The notes: generated from the letters alone by a model not told the origin. Positions 11,205-23,283 are shown, counted from the stretch's first letter. The stretch is DNA of 64,000 nucleotides from Mesocentrotus franciscanus (GCA_037976565.1 CP137669.1:35147613-35211612), one strand, 5' to 3'. Translations and numbers: made by a program.

Positions 11205-11560
11205 TCAGTTGTGATCAGACCACGGGAACCTATCTCTATACACAAGTATTTCCTTTTGTCTAAAATCAATATAACACATATCTGGCATGGGAACAACGGT
11301 TGGGGGAACCGTCCTTCCCTTCATAGTCTCCCTTTCCACGTCGGCATATATCTGTTGATCATTTATATCGAGGCCGTTCTGTTTAATGCTCTTTATCAGA
11401 TTGTGTACAATGTTATTGTGACGCCATGTGTATCTATTCAACATTTCCTGACAATTATTCAAGACATGATGCAAGGTACCTTTAGCTTGACACAAACTTC
11501 ACAAGTCATTTATTCGCTTACCCCATCGATACAAGTTTTTATTACTCGGCAAACTATCAA
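11205..11560 (-). pseudogene. R2-like LINE C-terminal relic (CxxC zinc knuckle, YTWRHN)
   Basis: The minus-strand frame shows TLHHVLNNC, then RYTWRHNNIV, DINDQQIYAD and a terminal FPWSDHN stop. Just upstream, in another frame, lies RWGKRIND followed by CEVC. Together they give the CxxC...H....C knuckle and YTWRHN box typical of the C-terminal end of R2/type-1 LINE polyproteins. The frame change between CEVC and TLHH shows it is decayed. The polymerase core is absent. Confidence 0.65.
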
Positions 11561-11649
11561 TCGAGCATTTATTGCAAATTTCAAAACTCCCAATAACTGT
11601 CAAAATTGGGCTAATATTTTGCACTGGTATCATAGGGTAATACCATGGT

Positions 11650-12400
11650 AATACCCTGGTAAAATCTTGGCATGCATGGTGGCAGACAAAAGCTACCCGG
11701 GTAGAGGTTTATAAAAAGTACATCAAGAAGAATGTAAAAAGAAGACGAGAGAAGGTTATATAGACAAATACAACACGAGAAGTAAAGAATTCCGAAAGCA
11801 AAAAGTAACTACATGTAGATAAGGAATAAAACAAAATTTGGGAAATATACATATAAAGATATTACATGGAAAGATAGCAAGAAAAAAATTGAGGATAGAA
11901 ACAAAAAAAGATGAGAGAGGGAAAACAAAAAGGCATAGAGAAAAAAAAAGTGAACGTAAACGTAGAAATACATAAAGAAAGACGGGAAAGATGACCACAG
12001 GATGAAGTGTCAGGCAAATTAGAAAAGCGTAAGGAAAGTAAGAAAAGAAGACGAGAGAATGATAACAGAAATAAACAAGAAAAATTGGGAAAAACATCAG
12101 ATATCGAAACAATAATCAATACATAAGAAGAGAAGAAAAAGAATACGACTGTAAGAAAAGCGAAATCCATATCAAAACCTTATCATGTAGAATCCATGCA
12201 TATAATTGATAGCTATCTCTTTCCTTATTTTTGTTAATCCGTTAATCTGTTTTATTATCGTGTGTGTGTTTGTAATTCGGTTTTTACAGACGTGTATCAA
12301 TCAAATATGACTATTTACATCTGGGGACCGACCTTTAACATCGCCATCCGAAAGACGTGACTCAGCTTCGAAGTTAGTTTGTAGCTAGTTTTTAGGGTTT
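11650..12400. other. purine-rich intergenic stretch
   Basis: The plus strand between about 11700 and 12180 is strongly A/G-rich with scattered AAGA and GAAA words. This creates long hydrophobic minus-strand open frames that are composition artefacts. No gene is supported. Confidence 0.5.
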
Positions 12401-12976
12401 ATTGCCGTTTGGTCTACAACCGGTTCATCTTCTACCCAATTGTCTATTTTCCATATGTTTTAATCATTCAATCATCCAATCAGGGGCGGATCCAGCCGGC
12501 GACGAGGAGGGGCCCTCAACCGGGAGCGATAAGCGGGGGTAGTAAGCGCTATTTTTTTACTCAACATCCCCTTGAGCAAAAAAAAGAAGATAAAATTGTG
12601 GTTACCATTTTTTTGCCAGGGGGCCCTGGCCCCCTGGATCCGCCCCTGCATTCAATCATTAATAATAACAATCATTATTATATCTTATGGATAGAAGACA
12701 AAATGGGCATTAGAAAAACTGGGAATTAGACAGACTAGAAATTAGACTAAATGAGCAATGGAACAAATGGTTAGTAGACTTATTGGAGATAAGACCAAAT
12801 GGAAATTAGACCAATTAATAGCTATTAGCCTAACTGGCCATTAGACCAAATGATATGTAGACGAAATGGTTATAAGACCATGTGGATTGTAGACCGGCTT
12901 TGTGTTATTGCGTGTAGACCATATGAGAATAGACTAATTGGGTAGTACACGTACTGGTTGTAGACCAAACGGCAAT
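12401..12976. mobile_element. foldback built of degenerate TAGACCAAATGG words
   Basis: The left end ATTGCCGTTTGGTCTACAAC is the exact inverse of GTTGTAGACCAAACGGCAAT at the right end. The next tens of bases also pair (ACCCAATTGTCTATTTTCCATATG against CATATGAGAATAGACTAATTGGGT). Between them, on the plus strand, about 15 diverged copies of a roughly 20-bp word, TTAGACCAAATGG and variants, run from about 12720 to 12970. A hAT MITE (12481-12648) is nested inside, which asymmetrically lengthens one arm. Confidence 0.7.
12481..12648. mobile_element. nested hAT-type MITE
   Basis: Perfect 15-bp inverted termini CAGGGGCGGATCCAG and CTGGATCCGCCCCTG. The flanking 8-mers CATCCAAT (12473-12480) and CATTCAAT (12649-12656) match 7 of 8, consistent with an aged 8-bp hAT target duplication. 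The interior is GC-rich with no coding potential. Confidence 0.8.
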
Positions 12977-15900
12977 TCACCGTTTGTAGACGAAGACAGA
13001 CAGCTGACCAAAGTGATCGTACAACTAGACCAACTATTTTTCCAAATGAAGAAATAAAAACTTCGGACTTCCTATCCAATTATTTAAGAGTTTGAAATAC
13101 AAACCTCCACATCATTCATTGTCAGTTCTACAATGATTTTATTGTGATAAAATGAAGACAAAATAAAGTAGAATATAATAGGTAAAGTTAGAGAATAATG
13201 AAGATTGCCTTATCCCCGTTTTAGAAGTCATTTATAAAATAAGATTCGTAAAACACTCATCGCACAAATTATTACTCTCTCTAAAAAAAGAAAGAAAAAA
13301 AAAATCGAATTCGACTTGAAAAACCATGAAAATCGTATTTTGTTCGCTTATTATTTGCCTATTTAATTTCAAAGAAAATTAGTACATTTCTTGTTTTTAG
13401 TTTTGTACTATAATTTTTTCCCGAAAATTTACTTCACTGTTATCCTTTTCCGAGGGTTGTCACCATTCACCATGCTAAATACAAATTACATAGTAAAGCG
13501 GGTCCAAACAATGAACACACAGAACGTACATCATAACAAAGTCATATGATGACGTCAACTTGGCACTCACACACAGTATTCTCACTCACAGACCCTTTAG
13601 AGATATGCGGAGTGGATTAATCTGCAAAAGATAGTTTTCCTGTATTTATTGAGTGACATAAATCAGAATTTTTTTTCTTCTCTTAATCGAGTTCTATGAA
13701 AAGTATCATCTCATCAGACGTCCCAATGATAGAAAAAAAAATTAACTCTTCTGTTCCTATAAATAATACTAATTAAGACTTAATATGAAAGATAGGAAAA
13801 AACCAAACAATTTCCAATTTTATTGTTATATTTTTTTTCTCATTCATTTAATTTATTTATCAAAAACTCCAATTCTTGTTCGTACCTAACATAGAAGCAA
13901 AGCATTTTCCATAGTCCTAGTTTATACGAACTGAAACATAATGATAACAAACTTGTTATCATTTGATAAACGAACTTAAATACAACATAATTCATTGTTC
14001 ATAATTTCACAATGTATATGACTAAAATATAGCACAGTTACAAAATAGGAAAATATCAATGCACTACACAGTTATTTCATCCCGAAAACTAGAACAAGCA
14101 TCGCTTATTTTTTCAGAATAAAACTGTATACTCTTAACATTTTGATTTTGATATTTCTCAAAAAAATATTGAAATCATCAGTTTTTCCTTTATCAAAACA
14201 CACAATCTGTCCCCAAACCCTCTCCCTCCCTTCCCTCTTCTCTAACTCCTTGGACTTAACCCCCTTCCCACTCCCCCTTCACTTCTACTTGTGTGGATAG
14301 AAAATGCATATTGGGACAGGTTTCTTTACTATATCAAAATGACTTGCGCTGTTGCCTTCGTTCCACCTCCACCTTGCTCTCCCTAAAACTTTCTAGTTTT
14401 ACCATTTTCTCAGATGCAGGGGAAATTTATTTTTATAAATGCCAAATTCTTTTCCTCCAATTCATCTTCATTGAACTTGCGTTTAATTTCATTACGGTTA
14501 TAGATGAACTCCATTCTCTTCCCATAAAAATCAAATACTTTACCAGAATTAAAAAGTGATTTACCTATTGCTCCTTTCCTTGATCAATTAATGTTATTCC
14601 AAAAAATATGTTTTCCCATATTATCTTTTTTTTATATTATGCGCAATGACCGATTGGATTTAAATTTATGGATCGATTATATTACACAGCAGATGTGGTT
14701 GTGTAGTTATGTGGAACAACATTTCATATAACTTATTATCAATAATAAATTACAATAGTTCTTACAATCTACTAAAATCGTTGCATTTAATAGACGAAAG
14801 CAAATTTGTCATAGAATTTTAGCATTTGTTATTGATATCAAGCTTTCAAAAACAGACCCTGTGTTAGAACACAAATACTAACCTGGAAAAAGTACATAAA
14901 TAGTTGATGCACTATATATTCAAACGTGTAGGGATAAAGACTAGCTTGAAATGCAAGGCTGGTTTTGGTTGCTGGCAAAGCCCCAGATTATCATGCTTTT
15001 TCGTGTCCGCCCGCTGATAAATATTACATCTTGAAAATATACTATGGTTATAGAAATTTTTGTGAAGGTTGAGAGCACAGACCACATAGTTTTTAGTTAC
15101 TAATATCAATTGTGAATCAGTTCTTCGAAGACTTCTTTTTGAGTCACATCATTTCATTATTCCTCGCTGCATTCAATATGTAAGTATTTTGATTATTTTT
15201 ATTCCTTTTTGCTTTTCAGTGTAATAATATCGTATACAAAAGGCTGTAACTGATATTACTGAAATCGACATCTTTTCATCAATATTTTGTGTTAAGAATA
15301 CAATCATTAATATAGTTAAAGGTCTTAGGTTTATGGTCTTATATTTTCCTTTTCTTAACAGATCCCTACTATTCCTCGCATTTCTCTCCGTCTTCCTTCT
15401 CATTTCTCTTGTTCTGTCTTTTAAATGTATTGATGAATGTATAGGATTCTTTTATACAATTTTTGAACAGTGCAGCTCTGTAATCTATGTACTTGGACTG
15501 TTTTTTTTTTACAAGGAATTTTCTTTGTAAACCGAAATGAATGATGAATGAATTAATGTGCATTATAGCAAATATGCACAAACTTGCTTGAAGACGAAAA
15601 TGAATGTATGACTCGAGGAGAAAGCTAACACAAAGAACGCCATAGATTGTTTTGTAGATGTCACACATAATTATTGTTTATACAAACGTGTTATTTGGTA
15701 GGAATAACAGAATTCTGAAGAAAACAAATATTTAAGATTTGTTTATGTTTGTAATTTATTAACAACAAATAAAATGAAACAAATAATAGCCGGGGTTATA
15801 CAATTTTTTCAAATTTATTCAAGATTCAAGATTCCAGTTTTTTTAAAATCATATTTTATACAAATATTTAAACTACATCCATTGCATTAGCTTGTACAGC

Positions 15901-16698
15901 CCAAACCGATATTGATATGGATAAGATCTATCAAGAAGTCACAAACCGAATGAAAATTGCATTAGAAAATTGTCTGAAATATTTTTCATAGACACGGACG
16001 CGTGCAAAATACCTTTTGACTTCAAATTGAAATTGAATTTTTTTGGAATCAATTAACTATACAGTACAACTATTCCAAATCATTACGAGGTATTAACATG
16101 GAGAAGCGTATATCCATTGGGCCTACTATAAAAAAGGAAGTTGTATTGCCCTTCAGGTGCTAGAACCTTGGTCGGTCGGGTTTCTTTTTTTTTTCTTTTA
16201 AACTTTTTTCTTCTCCCCTTCAAAACAGCGACCGTCGCCCAAAAAACTCAAAACCGGGAACGTTGCCCAAATCTAGCTGGTTTCTAGCTGGTGCAGTGCA
16301 TGGTATATACACGTACACGAGGCCGGGGTGTACTTGTTTACGCTAGCAGGATTTCGAAACTAGGGCAGAAGACGAGTGAGAATTTGGGAATAATTTGATG
16401 AGTTATGCATTTATATCCCATTTTAACAAACAAAATACATATTTTTTTATTCATTGAACCTTTTTTTTCTAAAAAATGGTAAAAAAAACTAAAAAATATT
16501 AAAAAGCCGACCGTAGATTTTAAGATTTGTTAGTCGGTCGCAAAGGGCGATAAAACATCTTTTTTAACGCCTTACAGGTAGTGAAAGGGGGGACGTGTCC
16601 CGGGTGGCGGTTGAAGGGGCGCAAAACGAAAAAAAGAATGGAGTGCAATAAACGCAAAAAATGAGGAAGAGAAAGGGAGAAAAGGGAATAAAAGTCAT
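12977..16698. other. intergenic, AT-rich, no gene seen
   Basis: No open frame here has a recognisable domain. Short A-, T- and CT-rich tracts are present (for example the CT-rich stretch around 14215-14285). Nothing supports exons or RNA genes. Confidence 0.45.
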
Positions 16699-16707
16699 GA
16701 CCCTTAA

Positions 16708-17900
16708 CCCTAATAAGGCCGGGGGGCGCAATTTTTTTTTACACGCTAGCCTGGCCATTTCTGTGATTAATACCATGGAAGCGACTGATATAAGCCTACA
16801 TGCGAGGTGCATTATATACACATGTACATCATGCATGGCAATCATCAGATGAAGAGCTAGCTGGCCCTTGTAAATGAGACGTCAGACGGTCATCACAGCA
16901 ATCGGGCGATGGAATTCAAAACTTAATTTAATTTAATTTAATTTAGGAACTTTACATTAATCTTGATCTAAGGAGACACGAACGAACGAACGATCAGCTA
17001 TTATATCGAGCAACTAGTCCACCCCATATAGAGCTATATAGCTCTTTGGTCCACCCGCACAGTAACTGCGTGCATGCCTATGTGTAGGCTTTCCCCAGCA
17101 CACTTTTACGAGTATTACGGCGAAAATGGCCAGGCTAGCGTGTAAAAAATATCCGCGGCCGGGGCCATCATGGCCCCCCCCCCTCCGCGATTTTTCTGAT
17201 TGTTCGGGAACGCATACGGATGACGCCCCGCCGCTCCATGACTTTATTCTTTCGAGTCTTGCGCATCTTTTAAAACATTTTTTTTTGAAAATCGGACCTA
17301 CCGTTACAAAGTCACGTGACCTTTTGTCTTTACATGTCGGCCCGAAAATCGCTCATTTTCGTGATTTGTGTACAAAACATATGGAAATATCATTTTTCCT
17401 AAAAAGAGATAAAACATTGGTTATTTGGTCTTGTTTAAAGTTTAGGTGTTTGTTTTGGGGGTCAAAATAGTTAAGTTATAGTTAGAAATGAAATAAAACA
17501 ACAAAAACAATGAAATACATAAGTTAAAAAAACAATGAATTACATAAGAAATTATCAAAACAAGAGATAACATAAGAAATAACCTAGCTTTCCAAATTTT
17601 TTTTCGTATTATTATTCCAAATGGTCTAACAAATATATGTAGTGGAAAAGAAAGCTTAAATATGAAGAATATATGATTTATAGGTAAAAATATGAATTTT
17701 TTGACCTTATTTGCATAATTTACCATAAATATGCAAATGAGTAATTTTTCAAAAATTGAAATTGCTATAGTATTCTATACACTTCACTTGACATGCATGC
17801 AAATTTTCGCGGCGATCGGCCGTTTCACGGCCGAGATCTTAAGGGGGCCATAATGGCCCCCGGCCGTATTAAGAACTCAAATAGCCCGGCCTTATTAGGG
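16708..17900. mobile_element. piggyBac-type non-autonomous element (TTAA flanked)
   Basis: A perfect 16-bp inverted repeat, CCCTAATAAGGCCGGG at 16708-16723 and its complement at 17885-17900, is flanked on both sides by TTAA (16704-16707 and 17901-17904). TTAA target sites and CCC-starting termini define piggyBac elements. The interior has no transposase frame. A further inverted pair (16741-17143) and GGGGCCAT(C/A)ATGGCCCC palindromes near 17161 and 17846 suggest a composite or a nested insertion. Confidence 0.75.
16741..17143. mobile_element. nested inverted-repeat element inside the TTAA element
   Basis: ACACGCTAGCCTGGCCATTT at 16741 is matched in inverse by AAATGGCCAGGCTAGCGTGT ending at 17143. 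The left tip follows a T-run and the right tip precedes an A-run. It may be a separate MITE nested in the TTAA element or part of its structure. It includes a short (TTTAA)n tract near 16923-16947. Confidence 0.55.
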
Positions 17901-18406
17901 TTAAAGGACAATCCAACCCTTGTAACAAGGTCATTTCTGTGAAAGCGGAAAAATAAGATATAAAGAATGGCGAAAGTTTTAAATGAATCGGACGAATAAT
18001 AAGAAAGCTATAAATGTTATGTGCGATCACTAAGGCTATGCGAATATCAAATTGGCAGTTTGGCCAGTGGATAACCTTCCCGGTTGTCGTGTACAAAAAT
18101 ATCATTAATCTATGTTTTTCTCCTAGGTGCTTTCTCCTTGGGTCACTATACTTAAAATATATTATGGTTAGCATATCATTATAGGTCCTTTAAAGAGAAA
18201 AGACACTCCCGAGTCATACATTTTTGAAAGATTGACATTTTAGTCATGTTGTGTGTTTACACAAATGGAAAAATTGTCCGCCACTACATCACACAGAAAT
18301 GGAAGAGTGATAACAACTTTCATAAATTCTAAATTTTCACCAGTCTACTTTTCTGATTGTCTGCTTTCATCTAGTTTGCTACCAAGGTTGGATTTCCTTT
18401 TAAGGA
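17901..18406. mobile_element. probable foldback/MITE with TTAAAGGA...ATCCAACC ends
   Basis: The left TTAAAGGACAATCCAACC is inversely matched by GGTTGGATTTCCTTTTAA at 18385-18402 with a few differences. The left end abuts the right TTAA of the piggyBac-type element, so one element landed at or beside the end of the other. No coding potential. Confidence 0.45.
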
Positions 18407-18860
18407 TTGTGTGCTCCTATTACGCAGGGTAAATTGTATTAGAAATAGAAATGTTAAGGGTTTAAGATGCGATGTTTTCTAAAGCTCCTTCGCTTTGCTT
18501 CCTCGCACGTGCTTCAGGATCTCGTAATTTCACGCGCCAGTATAAAATTGTAGCTTATAAATAGCATTCTAAAGGGCCAGAAAATTTACAATTCTCGTTG
18601 CTTTGCTCCTTATCGTGCCTCAATATAATGCAGTATAAACAAGAGCGGCATTTGGGAAGGTTCAGCATTTGAAAGAAATCTTAACTTTCTGTTACCTTGC
18701 TAATAAATTGATTAAATTCCTCCAGAGAGTTCTTTAATTTTGCGCCCCAGTTGAAGAAGAAGTGAATAGTAAACAATTTATCAATATTTATAATTCGCAA
18801 ATCCACCGCTCTGTTGCAGTCAAAAGCATAGGCCTATACTAGCCAGAACACCCGCAGATT

Positions 18861-19100
18861 AGGCCGTTCATGCCACTAGTTCCTCTAACCATTCCTGACA
18901 TTGGTTTCTCAAGGGACGTACAAATCGTGGTCACACAAATCTACAGAATTTACCTTTTTTGATAGTCCATTATTGAAGGGAAAAATATTATCTAAAGATC
19001 ATAATTGAGAGACCAATGGTGAGAGCAACCAGTGGCATGAACGGCCTGCCATAATTAAGTCCAACGTAAAGTCGATCTTAGTCTTTGTGAAACTACCCCC
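18861..19100. mobile_element. MITE copy, left terminus missing
   Basis: Sequence from AGGCCGTTCATGCCACTAG through GTCTTTGTGAAACTACCCCC is closely similar to the complete element at 29207-29495, but the first about 50 bases (left inverted repeat) are absent. The copies share internal words such as GGGACGTACAAATCGTGGTC and GAGAGCAACCAGTGGCATGA. Confidence 0.8.
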
Positions 19101-19120
19101 GACATACTCACAGACATACG

Positions 19121-19290
19121 CTCCCGGAAGCGTCATTTTTTCTGCGGCACAGATTGGGGCTTTTTAAAAAAGAGGTCTTGATTTAACCATAACCCTAACC
19201 CTAACTCTAACCCTAACCCTAAACTTTCCCATAGGCTCAACACGCACCTAACCCCAATCTGTGCCGAGAAAAAAATAACGCCTCCCGGAA
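19121..19290. mobile_element. foldback with telomere-like core
   Basis: The left arm CTCCCGGAAGCGTCATTTTT followed by GGCACAGATTGGGG is inversely repeated on the right (CCCCAATCTGTGCC followed by AACGCCTCCCGG). The loop contains CCCTAA repeats (19186-19225). It may be a MITE that carries interstitial telomeric repeat. Confidence 0.65.
19186..19225. repeat. interstitial telomere-type (CCCTAA)n
   Basis: About six CCCTAA units, with one CTCTAA variant, on the plus strand. They lie in the loop of the 19121-19290 foldback, so this is not a chromosome end. Confidence 0.8.
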
Positions 19291-19535
19291 AACTGTCCGT
19301 ATAGTAGACGACTCACCTCTGAAAAACTACCCTTAGGACAATTACACCCGAAGAGCTACCCTCGGAAAAAGACAAGACTATTACGTATTTTAATTCCACC
19401 CCTATTTCAGATTCTGTCCGGTTTGATATATTTTATTATGCTTCAATCATCTTTGTCCTCCCAGGATAGTTTCCGGGAGTATATTGTCCTAGGGTTACTT
19501 GTCCTAGGGATAGTTGTCCGGGTGATAGTCCGGAT
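19291..19535. repeat. foldback of degenerate GGACAATTACCC words
   Basis: The left half has words like TTAGGACAATTACACCCGAA, AGCTACCCTCGG and ACTACCC. The right half has the inverse type: TTTGTCCTCCCAGGATAG, TTGTCCTAGGG, TTGTCCGGGTG. It is the same architecture and word family as 58733-59065. Confidence 0.6.
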
Positions 19536-20385
19536 TTTGTTTTTGGCGAGGCAGTGATATTATCTTGAAACTGCCGACGGATACAGATGGAAGTCGGTGT
19601 GTCGATAAAATAATAGTGGACTTTCCGAAAATTCTAACCAATAATTGGATCACTTTCCTACAATTTACGTGAAGCGAAATTCTGATTCTACTGAGTATCC
19701 TGCATTACATCACTTCTCCTTTGTCGTATTTCAGTCTCGTAAATTCGTATCATTATTGTACTTGCAATACAGAAAGCAACTAATACTATCTTTATGATCA
19801 TGTAAATAGCAAGCCAGCTATACTGCACATAGCTGTCACGCAGAACTGATTCCGAATTTCAAAATTATGCTATAACACACAAGCTATATTTGTAAAAAAA
19901 TGTATTACCTTTGATTTCAGTTGTGTATTCCAATAAATATATCTGCAGTTTGTGTTGGATAAGGAATGAAGAAAGTAATATTTAGCTTTCTAAGTATCAA
20001 CAAGTCACAACGCAAAGTATCCTTGCCATATTATAATGTAATATACGTGGCGCTGTAGTTTGTATACTCGTGAAATTGGACTTTGGTCTTTGTAAACACA
20101 AAGCCAAAATAGACAAAGGAAATGTGACAATACAGTTCGAGTGTCAACCGAAATATAAAAGGAAATATTATGTTGAGAATAATGATCATCACATGCCATT
20201 GGACTCTTGGAAATTAAAAATTTAGATGCAATCCTTGAAATTCACCTTTGGGGGAGATTTTGAGTGGAAATCCACTAAAAATTATGGAATCCACTCTCAA
20301 AAGGATTATTCAATCACTGCTTGGGAGAGCTTTCAAATCCAAAGAATTTATCCCAAATATCACTCTTAAATCACTCACGTTTATT

Positions 20386-21727
20386 ATTATTATTATAGTT
20401 TTATTTCAACAGGGTAGTCTCATTTCAAGTCCATTTCTGGACCTGCTCTCCCAGAGAGCCCTGCAGTCACATATAAAAAAACATGTACAATCAAAACATG
20501 AATTCAAAACATTCATACAAAGGTAAAAATATACATGGCATATACAATAAATTCAACACACATTAACAATTATAAGAAGAAACAAAAATGAAATGTGATT
20601 AAATAAGGTCAAAGTAACGTGAAAAAGATGTTAACAAGAGAAACTGAAAAGTTTGAACATACTTTTTAAAACTTTGCAAAGACTTACAATTTTTGATATT
20701 ACAGGGTAATTTATTATATAATTTAGCCCCTGAGACTGCTAAGGTTTTCATTTTAAAATCTGTTTTACATTTTGGAATAAATAATGGACTGTTTAGAGCA
20801 TAACGAGTAAAATATAATACTGGTCTCTTAATAATAATTGGAGTTAGATATGGTGGTGGTAGGTCGTTGATGATTTTAAAAATTAAGATGCATTTATATG
20901 ATATTTTATTCTTTCCTCTACTGACTGCCATTTCAATTTATTCATTAAAATATTTTGGGGTGTAAAATATTCGGCACGAAGTACTAATCGTGCATATCGA
21001 TTTTGTAATTTTTGCAACTTTGTTAGATTTTGTTTTGAAGTATTTCCCCATACTGAATTACAGTAGTTTAAATGCGGTAGGATAAGAGAATGGTATAATT
21101 TAATCAAATTCTTACGGAAATATAATGGCGTATCCGTCTAATGCAGGCAATCGTACTTGATACTTTCTTAACAACTTCTCTTACATGTAGCGACCATGTT
21201 AGACATTTGTCTAGTGTTACACCTAGATATTTCATACTTTCGACTGAGTCGAGTACATTATCACTGTAATGAATACAAATATTATTATTTTGAATTTTTC
21301 TTTTAGAACCAAATAGTATTGTTTTGGTTTTATTTGCATTAAAAAACAGTCCATTATATTGTAACCATTTCACAATACTAGAAAAGTCTTTTTGGAGATT
21401 GCATTCACGAACTTTATAATCCTTTCCATGATGAAAAACTGCCGTGTCATCTGCATGTAAGGAAATCTTTGTCTTAGAATGGAGTTGCAGATTACAAATA
21501 TCATTCACATAGAGGCAAAACATTAATGGCCCAAGTATTGAACCTTGTGGAATTCCTGATTTCACAGTTAGAAAATTACTCTTCGTCCCTTGCAAGAATA
21601 CACATTGTTGCCTATTGGATATATATGACTCGAGCCACTTAAGTTCAACTCCCCCAATACCATACAATAACATTTTCTGACGCGACGTGTTTTTCATGAA
21701 AATTTTGAGGTAAACAAATTCCATCAT
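20386..21727 (-). pseudogene. 5'-truncated CR1/L2-like LINE (RT fragment and 3' UTR)
   Basis: On the minus strand, 21727-21104 encodes reverse-transcriptase motifs: [29 protein letters not shown] (Asp pair intact), and LGVTLDKCLTW in the thumb. It continues in shifted frames at 21107-20883 (HSLILPHLNYCNSVWG) and 20931-20599. The frame changes show it is inactive. A 3' UTR follows, and the element ends at about 20386 in an (ATA/ATT)n microsatellite, as expected for CR1/L2-type elements. The endonuclease and the N-terminal polymerase part are missing. Confidence 0.85.
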
Positions 21728-21888
21728 CTATAGGGCTACGCCAGAGGGGGCACCCCCAGAGCATTTGGCGAGGGGCCACAGGCTCCGTGATTATTTTAAG
21801 TACCCCCACCATTGCGCTTTTCTTTAATGATTAGGGCCATTCTCATTTTTTGAAAGTACCCGTTTTTCCTTCTGATAAGCGTCTCATT

Positions 21889-21993
21889 ATACTACTACTA
21901 ATATACTACTAATATACTACTAATATACTACTAATATACTACTAATATACTACTAATATACTACTAATATACTACTAATATACTACTAATATG
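21889..21993. repeat. 11-bp minisatellite
   Basis: About nine near-perfect copies of ATACTACTAAT in tandem. Confidence 0.9.
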
Positions 21994-23020
21994 AAAATGT
22001 GCCTCTTGTTTCTTTCGCCTACCTATAATTGTGCCCTGTTAAAGTCCTTGGAGCAGCTTTCCATAGTATTCTGCTCCTCTGTTTTATTCATCAGACTCTT
22101 AACCAATGGAGTCTTAACCAAAATTCATCAAAGAGGATTTGTTTTTCATCCCTCGTACACATAGATATACGGGCACATTTTCCGTGATGGCCTCTTGCCC
22201 CAAAATTTACTATCTCCAATATTGCGAGCGAGCGAAAAAAAGGGCACTTTTATTATGCCAAAAAATGTTATTTAGTCATCAATATACACTAGATAAAATG
22301 TAAAATGATATATTTGGTCATCTCATTGCCAGGAATCAACCTAATTTTTCAATTTTGCGAGAAATGAAGCCAACGAGGGGAGAAAAGACATCTTGTTTGT
22401 GGTATAAATTCAATATCGATATAAAATACAATAAATAAGGTCATAGTCGGGCGCCATGCTGCTCGAATCATGACGAGGTTCCCAAATATCGTCATTTCAT
22501 CATAAGGATTATCATGGACCACGCTGTCTGAAACTATCCAGTTTCTAAATTTTGCGCGAAGCAAGCGAGGAAAATGACAATTTCCTATCTCTGAAATATT
22601 ATTTCCTCATCAAAATACCTAAAGTGATATCCATTTGAGCATTTTACGGTTTCTTGTACTATGTTATCATGCAGTTTACGTTATTCCAATCTATCTCCTT
22701 ATCTTATCCCACGTTCTTTTTCCTTTTCCTTCATCCCTCCCCTCGCTCTCACATTTTTCGGCCATTCGATGGGGGGAACGTGCCCCAGCGCCCCCGTATC
22801 TTCACCACTGCAAAGTCATGTTCCTTTTTAATGCTACCGAGTGCCCGTTCTAGAAAATAAATACTTTTCATGAAGTTTGCCCATTTCAACTAGCGAAGCG
22901 TGCCAACTCAAAATGGATAGGTATAATGAAAGATCTTTTCTTAAGCTTTCATGCTTTATATTCACTAAATCACTGAAGAGGTTCACCTGATTGGTGAGGT
23001 AACTTGAAAGTTACTTTTTT
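21994..23020. other. intergenic, no gene seen
   Basis: No recognisable coding or RNA feature. The motif TTTTGCGAGAAATGAAGCC and similar GCGAGCGAG...AAAA phrases recur at about 22220, 22350 and 22560, so it may contain a diverged repeat. Confidence 0.35.
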
Positions 23021-23283
23021 CTTCACAATCAGTGGCAAATTACCCGTTTTTGATAAGCTTTCACTTGCTGTGCTGCAAGCTACTTCAGAACTAAGTCGTA
23101 GCTGGCGCTGTTGCTGGTGCAGGAGAACATACTCTCAGCTCGGGAGACAACACCACGATCCCCATTCAACCATCTCGTCGTGCTGCATCAGCACTAGCGC
23201 CAACTACGACATACGTCTGAAGAAGCTTGAAGCACAGCAAGTGAAAGCTTACCAAAACAGGTAATTTTCCACTGATTGTGAAG
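23021..23283. mobile_element. MITE/foldback with CTTCACAATCAGTGG termini
   Basis: CTTCACAATCAGTGGCAAAT on the left pairs with the inverse of ATTTTCCACTGATTGTGAAG on the right. Pairing continues through the GCTTTCACTTGCTGTGCT / AGCACAGCAAGTGAAAGC words, for arms of about 57 bp. The interior is GC-richer and itself partly symmetrical. No coding potential. Confidence 0.75.

Larger units (their letters stand above)
10398..11560 (-). mobile_element. 3' part of an R2-like LINE, internally duplicated
   Basis: On the minus strand a C-terminal reverse-transcriptase relic (11560-11205) is followed by a long 3' region. That region contains two related copies (11210-10980 and 10870-10690). Both carry ATAACAAGT, TGTTGTGATTGCCAGGTG and a word encoding RD-R/G-PW near the protein end. 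The 3' region includes an (AG)n tract. It ends near 10398 in a CTTGAATAAAGATGAATAAA sequence that looks like a LINE tail. Confidence 0.5.

Noticed and set aside
11756..12170. Hydrophobic minus-strand frames of 102-118 codons resembling membrane proteins
   Set aside because: They arise from a purine-rich plus strand; Phe/Leu-rich content is compositional.
19186..19225. Chromosome end
   Set aside because: Only about six telomeric units, inside a foldback and flanked by ordinary sequence.
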